From Zunongwangia sp. HGR-M22 (GTDB lineage Bacteria; Bacteroidota; Bacteroidia; Flavobacteriales; Flavobacteriaceae), in contig NZ_CP115159.1 in NCBI RefSeq assembly GCF_027594425.1, positions 1,105,001-1,169,000 of the forward strand: a DNA stretch of 64,000 bases, written 5' to 3'. Numbering within the stretch: position 1 is the stretch's first letter; each line of letters begins with the position of its first letter. Made by a program: the position numbers and the translations under genes. The notes below the pieces were generated by a model. It ran no database searches, was not told where the DNA came from, and saw only the letters and a program-made list of their open reading frames with translations. Of the stretch, positions 16,526 through 25,231 are shown piece by piece.

Positions 16526-17653
16526 ATGAAAGAAGATTATTACGACATATTAGGTTTAAGTAAAGGGGCATCTGCAGCTGAAATAAAGAAAGCTTATCGA
16601 AAGATGGCGATCAAATATCACCCTGATAAAAATCCAGGTGATACAGAAGCTGAGAATAAATTTAAAAAGGCAGCTGAAGCTTACGAAGTTCTAGGAAACG
16701 AAGAAAAACGCGCAAAATACGATCGATTTGGTCATCAGGCTTTCGACGGCGGCTTCGGCGGAGGCGGCGGAGGTGGTATGAATATGGACGACATATTCAG
16801 CCAATTTGGTGATATCTTCGGTGGCGGCGGCTTTGGCGGCGGCGGATTCTCTGGTTTTGGTGGTTTTGGCGGCGGTGGTCAACGTCGTGCCAAAGGTAGC
16901 AATCTAAGAATTCGTGTTTCCCTAACCTTAGAAGAAATCGCTAATGGTGTCGAGAAAAAGATAAAAGTTAAGAGAAAAGTTCAGGCAGCTGGCACAACCT
17001 ACAAAACCTGTTCAACTTGTAATGGTACAGGGCAGGTAACACGTGTAACCAATACTATCCTCGGAAGAATGCAAACTGCTTCACCTTGTACAACTTGTGG
17101 AGGTAGTGGACAAATGATTGATCAAAAGCCTGCTGATGCCGATGCACAAGGTCTAAAAGTACAGGAAGAAATGGTTTCTATCAAAATACCTGCTGGTGTT
17201 GAAGATGGGATGCAATTAAAAGTTTCTGGAAAAGGTAATGAAGCGCCAGGTAATGGTATTGCAGGAGATCTTTTAGTAGCTATAGAAGAAAAACCACATG
17301 ATAGCCTTCAACGGGAAGGTGATAATTTGCATTACGATCTCTATGTAAGTATTTCTGAAGCTGCATTAGGTGCATCCAAAGAAATTCAAACCGTTAATGG
17401 TAAAGTACGAATTAAAGTAGAACCCGGAGTTCAGTCTGGAAAAATACTTAGGTTAAGAGGCAAAGGTGTAAGTAATTTGAATGGTTACGGAAAAGGGGAT
17501 TTACTGGTTCATGTAAATGTTTGGACGCCAAAAACGCTAACAAAAGAACAAAAAGAATTTTTCGAGAAGATGGCTAATGACGAGAACTTTCAGCCAAATC
17601 CCGAAAAAAGTGATAAATCATTTTTTGAAAAAGTTAAAGATATGTTTTCTTAG
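16526..17653 (+). CDS. dnaJ: Chaperone DnaJ, short zinc-finger form
   Basis: A 375-residue Hsp40. The J domain covers residues 1-70 with the HPD motif at 32-34. A long Gly/Phe-rich linker follows (about residues 71-120). The Cys-rich domain has only two CxxCxGxG motifs (Cys162-Cys165 and Cys188-Cys191) instead of four, so one zinc site is expected. The two C-terminal substrate-binding beta domains are present (VSIKIPAGVEDGMQLKVSGK, then VNGKVRIKVEPGVQSGKILR). From memory the reduced finger is common in flavobacterial DnaJ. It is co-transcribed with grpE. Confidence 0.95.
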   Translation: MKEDYYDILGLSKGASAAEIKKAYRKMAIKYHPDKNPGDTEAENKFKKAAEAYEVLGNEEKRAKYDRFGHQAFDGGFGGGGGGGMNMDDIFSQFGDIFGGGGFGGGGFSGFGGFGGGGQRRAKGSNLRIRVSLTLEEIANGVEKKIKVKRKVQAAGTTYKTCSTCNGTGQVTRVTNTILGRMQTASPCTTCGGSGQMIDQKPADADAQGLKVQEEMVSIKIPAGVEDGMQLKVSGKGNEAPGNGIAGDLLVAIEEKPHDSLQREGDNLHYDLYVSISEAALGASKEIQTVNGKVRIKVEPGVQSGKILRLRGKGVSNLNGYGKGDLLVHVNVWTPKTLTKEQKEFFEKMANDENFQPNPEKSDKSFFEKVKDMFS

Positions 17654-17738
17654 AACCTTGATTTTAAGAAAAAATTTATATATTTGATTCTCACTAAGAC
17701 TTTTAGTGATAATTTTTCTTTTTCATAGCAATTTTTTT

Positions 17739-17776
17739 CCCATCCTTAATTTTTTTGAGGGTGGGTTTTGTTTTTT
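17739..17776 (+). terminator. grpE-dnaJ terminator
   Basis: CCCATCCTT pairs with GAGGGTGGG (two G-T pairs) and is followed by a T-rich run. Confidence 0.85.
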
Positions 17777-17862
17777 AACAATCTCGTTAAACCTATTATA
17801 AACCTGCTTTAAAAATTCTTTTTTAATGGTTTTTGTTTTTTAATTTCCTGAAAAATAAAATC

Positions 17863-18402
17863 ATGAAAAAGAAAACTTTACTTTTAACGATGTTGTTAGG
17901 ATTTATAACAACTCTTACATTCGCTCAGGAAAAAGAATTCTTCTCTTCTGTAGATGATACTGAAAATTATTCAGCTTTAGAACTGGCACAAAATGACGAT
18001 CAATTTTCTATATTTTTAAGTTTCTTAGAAGCATCTGGTTTAGATACTTCCATGGAGTATGCTGATGGGTTTACAATATTTATGCCCACCAATGATGCTT
18101 TTGGCGAGATGAAAGTGAATAAATTGTCAGAACTTACAAGTGCCGATAATAAAGCGAAATTGATCGAATTTGTAAAGCATTATATTGTGCCAGAAAAGGT
18201 GTATAAGAATCAATTTAACGATTCCCAGGTAATTAGTGTGTCAGACGATCAAGCCATTAAAATTAATACAGAGATGAATGGAAATAGTGTATCAATCGGG
18301 GGTGCTAACATTATAGGCAGTGACATCGAAACCAACAATGGAATAATACATGTGATCGATCAGTTGCTAACTGCAACAGATTATTTCTCAAGTTCTTACT
18401 AA
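17863..18402 (+). CDS. Secreted fasciclin-domain protein
   Basis: A 179-residue exported protein. I choose the ATG at 17863 because it gives a clean signal peptide (MKKKTLLLTMLLGFITTLTF, cut after AQ); the frame opens upstream only from a TTG. One FAS1/fasciclin domain covers about residues 30-178: LEASGLDTSMEYADGFTIFMPTNDAF (H1 region) and NGIIHVIDQLL (H2 region) are typical. FAS1 proteins mediate adhesion or stability at the cell surface. A single gene with its own terminator. Confidence 0.9.
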   Translation: MKKKTLLLTMLLGFITTLTFAQEKEFFSSVDDTENYSALELAQNDDQFSIFLSFLEASGLDTSMEYADGFTIFMPTNDAFGEMKVNKLSELTSADNKAKLIEFVKHYIVPEKVYKNQFNDSQVISVSDDQAIKINTEMNGNSVSIGGANIIGSDIETNNGIIHVIDQLLTATDYFSSSY

Positions 18403-18426
18403 AATTCTAAAAATTTAGATAAAAAA

Positions 18427-18457
18427 ACCTGCTCCTTCACAGAGCAGGTTTTTTTAT
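18427..18457 (+). terminator. Terminator after the fasciclin gene
   Basis: CCTGCTC pairs with GAGCAGG, flanked by A-run and T-run. Confidence 0.9.
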
Positions 18458-18538
18458 TTAATGCTGAAATTAAATATTCCATGCATTTTTTAAGTGTCTA
18501 TGAGGATTTGAATATCTTTACACCTTCAAAATAAATTT

Positions 18539-19468
18539 ATGGAAAATCTCTTGGTTGCAGAGAATGTCTACAAACAGTTTGGAGGTTATACTGCACTTAA
18601 TAATGTTTCGATTACTATACCAAAAGGCAGCATTTTTGGTTTGCTAGGGCCAAATGGAGCGGGTAAGACAACTTTTATTAGAATCATTAACCAAATAACG
18701 ATGCCAGATAAAGGTAGCGTATATTTAGATGGAAAACCTTTGCATCAAGATGATATTCGGCATATCGGTTATTTGCCGGAAGAGCGGGGCCTTTATAAAT
18801 CTATGAAGGTTGGAGAGCAAGCCATGTATTTAGCGAGACTAAAAGGACTTTCTAAAGCTGAAGCAAAAGAGCGTTTAAAATACTGGTTCGAAAAATTGGA
18901 GATTACCGAATGGTGGGACAAAAAAATTCAGGAATTATCTAAAGGAATGGCACAAAAAGTTCAGTTTGTGATAACCGTTTTACATGATCCCAAATTATTG
19001 ATTTTTGATGAACCTTTTAGTGGATTTGATCCTGTAAACGCTAATATTATAAAGCGTGAAATCTTGGAGCTGAAAGAAAAGGGAGCAACAATTTTATTTT
19101 CTACCCATCGTATGGAAAGTGTAGAAGAGCTTTGCGATTATATGGCTTTGATTAATAAATCCAATAAATTGCTAGACGGTAAAGTTTCAGAAATTAAAAA
19201 AGAATATAAAAATAATACTTTCGAGGTTGGGTTGGAAACCAATAATGAAGAAGCACTATTGCAAGAATTACAGGATAAGTTTAAAATTGGGAAAGCGAAT
19301 TTTAAAAGTATAAACGACGATTTAAAAATTAGTATTCAACTTAATCCCATGGATAATCCTAATGATTTAATTCAATATTTGTTAACTAAAGCTAGAATAA
19401 ATCATTTTGTAGAAGTTATACCTTCTGTAAACGATATCTTTATCAAAACAGTGACCCATAATGCGTAG
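18539..19468 (+). CDS. ABC transporter ATP-binding protein, NatA-like
   Basis: A 309-residue ATPase. Walker A GPNGAGKTT lies near residue 37, the signature as LSKGMAQKVQF, and Walker B as LLIFDEPFSGFDP, followed by the switch histidine in FSTHRMESVEELCD. A C-terminal DUF4162 region follows (about residues 215-300). This architecture is that of NatA-type exporters for Na+ or drugs. It overlaps the permease gene by 8 bases and starts a five-gene operon. The substrate is unknown. Confidence 0.92.
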   Translation: MENLLVAENVYKQFGGYTALNNVSITIPKGSIFGLLGPNGAGKTTFIRIINQITMPDKGSVYLDGKPLHQDDIRHIGYLPEERGLYKSMKVGEQAMYLARLKGLSKAEAKERLKYWFEKLEITEWWDKKIQELSKGMAQKVQFVITVLHDPKLLIFDEPFSGFDPVNANIIKREILELKEKGATILFSTHRMESVEELCDYMALINKSNKLLDGKVSEIKKEYKNNTFEVGLETNNEEALLQELQDKFKIGKANFKSINDDLKISIQLNPMDNPNDLIQYLLTKARINHFVEVIPSVNDIFIKTVTHNA

Positions 19469-20756
19469 TTTAAAACTTATCATACAAAGAGAGTATTTAG
19501 CAAGAGTTCGCAATAGAACTTTTATTGTAATGACATTCTTGAGTCCTGTAATTTTAGTGGGAATGTTTGCATTGATTGCCTATTTGAGTATGTTGAATAG
19601 CAGCGAACAGCGTATCATAGGATTGCATGATGAAACAGGTTTGTTTCTGAAGGAATTTCAGGATGATGAAAACTTGCAATACCTGAATTTTTCAGATAAA
19701 GAATTAACAGAGGCTAAAAAAATTGTTCGTGAAAATGAATATTATGGTCTTATCCATATTCCTAACGCCGATAATCATAATGAGCTTACCGGTAAGGTTG
19801 AATTTTTTGGTGAAGAATCGCCAGGTTTAGGAACCGTACAGCATATCGAGAAAATAATTGCAGATAAATTGCAACGAAATGAACTTATTTCTAGAGGTAT
19901 AGATGTAAGTCAGATCGATTCAGCAAAAACAAAAGTGAACGTAGAAATACAAAATTTCTCGGGAGAGCGTACTTCGAAAATGGTGAATTACCTCAGGATG
20001 TTTTTTGGTGGTGCAGCTGGTTATTTACTAATGATGTTTATTATTATTTATGGGAATATGGTAATGCGTTCGGTGATTGAAGAGAAAACCAACCGTATTA
20101 TAGAAATTATAGTTTCTTCTGTAAAACCAATTCAGCTAATGCTAGGAAAGGTATTGGGAACATCTCTAGCAGGAATTACACAGTTTACAATTTGGGTGAT
20201 TTTAGGAGGAATCTTGTATACTATTGCTGGTTTATACTTCGGGATTGATCTAATGAATGCGCAACCTTCGCAAGCAAACCTTAATGAAATAAATATTCCG
20301 GAAATAAACCAAATTGTAGCAGATGTACTCAATCTGCCAATCTTGAGTTTAATCATTTATTTTCTTATCTACTTTTTGGGAGGATACTTCTTGTATAGTG
20401 CTATTTATGCATCGATAGGAGCTGCGGTAGATAGTGAAACCGATACGCAGCAGTTTATGTTTCCGGTAATTATTCCGCTAATGCTGGGGATCTATGTTGG
20501 TTTTTTCGCGGTTATTGAAAATCCGCATGGAACGGTAAGTACCATTTTTTCTATGATTCCGCTTACTTCTCCTATTGTTATGTTAATGCGTATCCCATTT
20601 GGCGTGCCATGGTGGGAAATTTCACTTTCTATTCTTATATTGCTTATAACCAATGCCGGAGTGGTATGGCTTGCAGCTAAAATTTATCGCGTTGGTATAT
20701 TAATGTATGGTAAAAAAGCCAGTTATAAAGAAATTTACAAGTGGTTGAAATATTAA
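19461..20756 (+). CDS. ABC transporter permease, NatB-like (ABC-2 type)
   Basis: A 431-residue membrane protein: one N-terminal membrane helix (about 18-45), a large extracytoplasmic part (about 50-175), then five to six membrane segments to the C-terminus. This is the ABC-2/NatB arrangement. VIEEKTNRIIEIIVSSVKPIQLMLGKVLG is the conserved cytoplasmic coupling segment. Translation is coupled to the ATPase gene (8-base overlap), and MscS starts 1 base after its stop. It probably exports Na+ or a small toxic compound. Confidence 0.92.
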   Translation: MRSLKLIIQREYLARVRNRTFIVMTFLSPVILVGMFALIAYLSMLNSSEQRIIGLHDETGLFLKEFQDDENLQYLNFSDKELTEAKKIVRENEYYGLIHIPNADNHNELTGKVEFFGEESPGLGTVQHIEKIIADKLQRNELISRGIDVSQIDSAKTKVNVEIQNFSGERTSKMVNYLRMFFGGAAGYLLMMFIIIYGNMVMRSVIEEKTNRIIEIIVSSVKPIQLMLGKVLGTSLAGITQFTIWVILGGILYTIAGLYFGIDLMNAQPSQANLNEINIPEINQIVADVLNLPILSLIIYFLIYFLGGYFLYSAIYASIGAAVDSETDTQQFMFPVIIPLMLGIYVGFFAVIENPHGTVSTIFSMIPLTSPIVMLMRIPFGVPWWEISLSILILLITNAGVVWLAAKIYRVGILMYGKKASYKEIYKWLKY

Positions 20757-20757
20757 A

Positions 20758-21651
20758 ATGCAAAACAACGATACAGCAAATCAAATTTCTGAAGTATTAG
20801 AGCAGGACATTTGGGGTAATATCAAAAACTTCTTAAATTTTCCTATACTTCAAAAACCATTTGAATTAACCGTAGGTACGGTGATTCTAGTAATTTTTGT
20901 TTTCGTATTAACCTCAGTGTTATTGCGTGTTATTCGTAATTTCATTGCTGGGAAACTTTTAGATGAGGATAAATTAAAGTTTATAAGTGTCTTTAAGTTT
21001 GTAAAATATGTGGTTTATCTCATCGTAATTTTAATCACCTTGAGCTCTACCGGTATTGATATTTCGATATTACTTACTGCTTCAGCTGCATTATTTGTTG
21101 GTGTTGGTCTTGCATTGCAAGAATTATTTCAGGATATAATTGGTGGTATTTTTATCATTTTAGATAAATCTTTATTGGTTGGTGATATTATCGAAGTCGA
21201 TAATAAAGTGGCCAGAGTTTTCGAAATTAAATTAAGAACCACTCGTGCACTTACAAGGGACGATAAGGTAATGATTATCCCCAATCATAAATTTATTAGC
21301 GATACAGTCTATAATTATACCCAAAATCATAGAACAACAAGAGAGAATGTAAAGGTTGGTGTTGCCTATGGTAGCGATACTAAGAAAGTGCAACAACTTT
21401 TGTTAGACTGTGTTGCAAAACAAAAAGGTATCCTAAAAACTCCAAAACCGTTTGTTCTATTCGAAGATTTTGGAGATTCAGCTTTACTCTTCGGGCTTTA
21501 CTTTTATTTAAGTGATAGTTTCACAGATCCTAAAGTTAAAAGTGAATTACGGTTTAAAATAGACGACAGTTTTAGGCAAAACGGCATTACAATCCCGTTC
21601 CCGCAAAGAGATGTCCACATGTTCTATCCAAATAATACCGAAAAAGAATGA
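20758..21651 (+). CDS. Mechanosensitive channel, MscS family
   Basis: A 297-residue MscS-like channel. Three membrane segments lie at about residues 38-58, 80-102 and 105-135; the third carries ASAALFVGVGLALQELFQDIIGGIFI, the Gly/Ala-packed pore helix. The beta domain follows (DIIEVDNKVARVFEIKLRTT, MIIPNHKFISDTVYNYT) and the alpha/beta C-terminal domain ends in IPFPQRDVHM. It opens under osmotic downshock. It stands between an exporter and an outer-membrane barrel in one operon. Confidence 0.95.
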   Translation: MQNNDTANQISEVLEQDIWGNIKNFLNFPILQKPFELTVGTVILVIFVFVLTSVLLRVIRNFIAGKLLDEDKLKFISVFKFVKYVVYLIVILITLSSTGIDISILLTASAALFVGVGLALQELFQDIIGGIFIILDKSLLVGDIIEVDNKVARVFEIKLRTTRALTRDDKVMIIPNHKFISDTVYNYTQNHRTTRENVKVGVAYGSDTKKVQQLLLDCVAKQKGILKTPKPFVLFEDFGDSALLFGLYFYLSDSFTDPKVKSELRFKIDDSFRQNGITIPFPQRDVHMFYPNNTEKE

Positions 21652-21652
21652 T

Positions 21653-22558
21653 ATGAAAAAACCTTTAAAGAAGCTTTTATTTTTAGCATTGATTGTGTTT
21701 GGTTCAATTTCAGCAAAGGCTCAGTTATCTGATTTGGCTAGAGTAGAATATACTTATTTTCCACAATCAAGCTCAGATAATTCTTTTAGAAGGTTTAGAA
21801 CATTCGCCAATTTCCCCATAGAATTAGGTAAAGAAGGAACATATTTAGTACCCGGCTTAGAATATAGAAATGTAAATTTTAAGTTTGAAGATAATACCGA
21901 TTTTGGAACCTATCATCTAAATAGATTTCAATCTTTTACCGCAACGCTCGGCTATGTTTTTAATTGGAATGAAAACTGGAAAGTAGCCATACAAACCGGA
22001 GCGAAGGCAGCTTCAAATTTTTCTACAAACAAACTGCTCAATGATGATTTAATTTATAAAGGAGCCATTTATCTGATTAAAATTAAAAAAGGGGAAAATA
22101 TCGAAAAGCCTACTCGATTAATTTTAGGCTTAAATTATTCTACAACAGCAGGATTTCCATTTCCGTTACCAGTAGTCAATTATTACAAAGAATTTCGACC
22201 CCAATGGTCGTACATGCTTGGAATTCCTAAAACTAATATAAAATATAACCTAAATGACCAAAATGTCTTGCAGGCTTTTGTAACTTTAGATGGCTTTTAT
22301 GCAAACGTTCAGGATAATTTTGATGCTACTCCTTTTGATCAAGGGGATAATCATGCCAATAGTATGTCGATGACAATTGTTTTGGCAGGTTTAGGATACG
22401 AATATAGTATCACAGAGCATCTAGCCTTTTATATTTATGCAGGCCATACACTTATGAATGATATTCGCTTACGTGATGATGATAGAGAAGATGTTTATAC
22501 AATTAATGATGTAAATACTTTTTATGCACGAAGCGGACTTAAATTTAGCTTATTTTAA
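21653..22558 (+). CDS. Outer-membrane beta-barrel protein, DUF6268-like
   Basis: A 301-residue exported protein. The start at 21653 is chosen because it gives a signal peptide (MKKPLKKLLFLALIVFGSIS, ending AKAQ) and begins 1 base after the mscS stop. The remainder is made of alternating strands with aromatic girdles and ends RSGLKFSLF, an outer-membrane C-terminal strand. The pattern resembles DUF6268 proteins. Its stop overlaps the next start as TAATG. Function unknown. Confidence 0.75.
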   Translation: MKKPLKKLLFLALIVFGSISAKAQLSDLARVEYTYFPQSSSDNSFRRFRTFANFPIELGKEGTYLVPGLEYRNVNFKFEDNTDFGTYHLNRFQSFTATLGYVFNWNENWKVAIQTGAKAASNFSTNKLLNDDLIYKGAIYLIKIKKGENIEKPTRLILGLNYSTTAGFPFPLPVVNYYKEFRPQWSYMLGIPKTNIKYNLNDQNVLQAFVTLDGFYANVQDNFDATPFDQGDNHANSMSMTIVLAGLGYEYSITEHLAFYIYAGHTLMNDIRLRDDDREDVYTINDVNTFYARSGLKFSLF

Positions 22559-23724
22559 TGTCAAAAATTTTATTAATAGAAGATGAAGCAGCCATTAGAC
22601 GGGTGCTAGTTAAAATTCTACACGAAGAAAATAAAGACTATAACGTTACTGAAGCCGAAGATGGTTTGATAGGAATGGAATTGATCAAAAAAGAAGACTT
22701 TGATCTTGTACTTTGTGATATTAAAATGCCTAAAATGGATGGCGTAGAGGTTTTAGAAGCAACAAATAAAATAAAGCCTGAAATTCCTTTTCTAATGATT
22801 TCTGGACATGGGGATTTAGATACTGCGGTACAAACCATGAGAATGGGCGCATTTGATTATATTTCTAAACCGCCAGATTTAAACAGACTCCTTAATGCTG
22901 TTCGTAATGCATTAGATAGAAAAGAATTGGTACAGGAAAATGCCCGACTTAAAAAGAAAGTGGGCAAGAACTTCCAAATGATTGGTGAATCTGAAGAGAT
23001 TAACCGAATTAAAGATATTATTGAAAAAGTTGCGCCTACTGAAGCCCGAGTATTAATTACAGGATCAAACGGAACCGGAAAAGAACTTGTTGCACATTGG
23101 TTGCACCAAAAGAGTGATCGTTCTAAAGGTCCTATGATTGAAGTGAACTGTGCGGCGATACCTTCAGAATTAATAGAAAGTGAACTTTTTGGTCATGTGA
23201 AAGGAGCTTTTACTTCAGCAAATAAAGATCGCGCGGGAAAATTTGAAGCTGCTAACGGCGGTACCATTTTTTTGGATGAAATTGGAGATATGAGCCTTTC
23301 TGCACAGGCCAAAGTACTTCGTGCGTTGCAGGAAAATAAAATTTCCAGAGTTGGTAGTGATAAGGATATAAAAGTAAATGTACGTGTGGTGGCGGCTACC
23401 AATAAAGATCTTAAGAAAGAGATTGAAGAAAAAAAATTCAGGGAAGATTTATATCACAGGTTAGCGGTAATACTTATCGAAGTTCCATCTCTTAATGATC
23501 GAAGAGAAGACATTCCGCTGCTAATAGATTACTTTTCTGAAAAGATTGCTACGGAACAAGGAACCAATAAAAAGACTTTTACTACAGAGGCACTTAATCA
23601 ATTGAAACAATACGATTGGACGGGTAACATTAGGGAGCTAAGAAACGTTGTAGAACGTTTATTAATTCTTGGTGGTAAAGAGATTACAGAAGAAGATGTA
23701 AGTCTCTTCGCGAGTAAAGTATGA
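22558..23724 (+). CDS. Sigma-54-type response regulator without DNA-binding domain
   Basis: A 388-residue NtrC-family protein. Receiver domain at 1-120 with the phospho-accepting Asp in LVLCDIKMPKMDG (about residue 54) and conserved Ser/Thr and Lys (MISGHGD, YISKPPD). AAA+ domain at about 140-370 with Walker A TGSNGTGKE, the sigma-54-contacting loop GAFTSA, Walker B GGTIFLDEIGDM and an arginine-finger region. The protein ends after NIRELRNVVERLLILG and a short tail, so the usual Fis-type helix-turn-helix is missing. Last gene of the operon; no histidine kinase is adjacent. Confidence 0.93.
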   Translation: MSKILLIEDEAAIRRVLVKILHEENKDYNVTEAEDGLIGMELIKKEDFDLVLCDIKMPKMDGVEVLEATNKIKPEIPFLMISGHGDLDTAVQTMRMGAFDYISKPPDLNRLLNAVRNALDRKELVQENARLKKKVGKNFQMIGESEEINRIKDIIEKVAPTEARVLITGSNGTGKELVAHWLHQKSDRSKGPMIEVNCAAIPSELIESELFGHVKGAFTSANKDRAGKFEAANGGTIFLDEIGDMSLSAQAKVLRALQENKISRVGSDKDIKVNVRVVAATNKDLKKEIEEKKFREDLYHRLAVILIEVPSLNDRREDIPLLIDYFSEKIATEQGTNKKTFTTEALNQLKQYDWTGNIRELRNVVERLLILGGKEITEEDVSLFASKV

Positions 23725-23737
23725 TCTATAAAAAATA

Positions 23738-23770
23738 AAAAAGCTGAATCTTAAGATTCGGCTTTTTTAT
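23738..23770 (+). terminator. Terminator of the natAB-mscS operon
   Basis: GCTGAATCTT pairs with AAGATTCGGC, flanked by A-run and T-run. Confidence 0.9.
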
Positions 23771-23789
23771 TCTAGGAGGATAAATACCC

Positions 23790-23866
23790 CGAGACTTGTC
23801 TCGTTAGTAAATTTTTAAAGTTTGAAAACGCGTTCAGCTAAAATGCTCCGTGGGCTTGCCCCGGAG
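23790..23866. repeat. Two small hairpins with TT loops
   Basis: CGAGAC-TT-GTCTCG (23790-23803) and CTCCGTGGGC-TT-GCCCCGGAG (23846-23866; one bulged T). Both have a CTTG-type turn. The second could end the minus-strand gene that stops at 23871. Confidence 0.5.
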
Positions 23867-23870
23867 AAAT

Positions 23871-25100
23871 TTACTGAGCGTATTTATTAATTACTATCCA
23901 CCTATTGCCTGCACTCAAAATGGTTAGCACAGTTCCACCTTCTATGTTTGAAACTGTACTATTAGTGGTAACGTCAAATAAGTCATCTCCGTTAACAAAA
24001 TCCAATGGCTTATCGGAAGTAGTAGACCAGCAGGCCAAAATAATTGTTCTGCCTTTATTTTCTGAAGCATCGGGAATTCTGATGCTACTTAAACTATTAT
24101 TGATCCTTAAAGCACCTAGATCTTCTTGTATAATAAAAGTTCCGGTAGTGCTGGTTGAAGAGACGTACGGGTAGAAAGTTGGTGGTCGCCATCTTAATTT
24201 TCCATCTTCAGCAAGTGCTAAGATCATATTTTCTAATCCTCTTTCCGCAGGAAAAATATATTCTACAGAAGGTGTTGCACCAATCCCTAATCGCCCCGCA
24301 AAATAGCCTGCAAACACATTAGCGTTCCGATCGCCTTCAGCCATTGCATAAACTCCGTAAATATTACCCTGTGCGGTTGAACTTCCAATTATTGAATACA
24401 TGCCATAGTTATTGCTTTTCGCTCCATATGTACGCCCAACGCGATTAAAGAATCCATAGATGTCGTTTGTTCCTGTATTCTGAAAAGTTTCATTGAAAAT
24501 ACCGTAATGAACTCCAGATCCTGTTCCGTTTACGTTATTTTTAATTCCGTATTTTGTTCCGTTAGTAGCACTTCGGTTGGTATTTTCTATCCCATAAGTG
24601 GTCTTTACATTTTCTTCAGAATTTTGATTGTCTATTTCTATTCCTTTTTTTATAGAATCATCTTCGTTTTCGCGCACTTCAATCTGTATTTTAGACTCAA
24701 CTTCATCGGTGCCAATACCAACATTTCCGGTTCTATAGAGAGGATCTTCAATATTATTTGGGGGTTCCGAGGTGTCAATTCCGTAAAAATTTGCTTCAGA
24801 AAATTTACCTTTTATAGGTGCCCATGTGATCTCTTCAGCATTCCAAAAGTAAAAGCCTTTAGCGTAATTTTGAATATCGGTATTAAGATAAATGAGCATT
24901 CCATCTTGTGCATCGGCGGGATTATTAGAGGGAAATTTAGATATACGCGGAATCAATATTCCGTCTGTAACAGAAGGATTTTTCGCATCTGAACTTTTAA
25001 TATCTAAAGAAGCTTTAGGATCATCTGTATTTATACCTACCTGAGCATTAGTGGAAATAATAAGAGCGAACAACGAAAAAATAAAGAATTGACTTTTCAT
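23871..25100 (-). CDS. Secreted protein with Bacteroidota surface-protein opening
   Basis: A 409-residue exported protein. The signal peptide ends ISTNAQ, followed by VGINTDDPKASLDIKSSD, an opening common in large secreted Bacteroidota proteins of unknown role. The middle part repeats short N-G/T-Y-G-I-like elements (TTYGIENTNRS, TKYGIKNNVNGTGS, VHYGIFNETFQNTG, DIYGFFNRVG, NYGMYSIIG, NIYGVYAMAEG), which suggests a beta-structured fibre such as a tail-fibre-like stalk. The C-terminal ~100 residues look like a small globular head. Function unknown. Confidence 0.6.
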   Translation of the reverse strand: MKSQFFIFSLFALIISTNAQVGINTDDPKASLDIKSSDAKNPSVTDGILIPRISKFPSNNPADAQDGMLIYLNTDIQNYAKGFYFWNAEEITWAPIKGKFSEANFYGIDTSEPPNNIEDPLYRTGNVGIGTDEVESKIQIEVRENEDDSIKKGIEIDNQNSEENVKTTYGIENTNRSATNGTKYGIKNNVNGTGSGVHYGIFNETFQNTGTNDIYGFFNRVGRTYGAKSNNYGMYSIIGSSTAQGNIYGVYAMAEGDRNANVFAGYFAGRLGIGATPSVEYIFPAERGLENMILALAEDGKLRWRPPTFYPYVSSTSTTGTFIIQEDLGALRINNSLSSIRIPDASENKGRTIILACWSTTSDKPLDFVNGDDLFDVTTNSTVSNIEGGTVLTILSAGNRWIVINKYAQ

Positions 25101-25231
25101 AAGTAGTTAATTTTAAATTACTTATAAAGCCTCGGTTTTTTGGGTAATGCAGAGAATTTCTTCTAATTTATATTATAAAAACCTTCTAATCAATGTGTTG
25201 TGCGTTAATTCTATTTTAATTTTTTATAAAA

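Noticed and set aside
16741-16880. Gly-rich repeated sequence
   Set aside because: It is the normal Gly/Phe linker of DnaJ, coded by repeating GGC/GGT codons, and not a separate repeat element.
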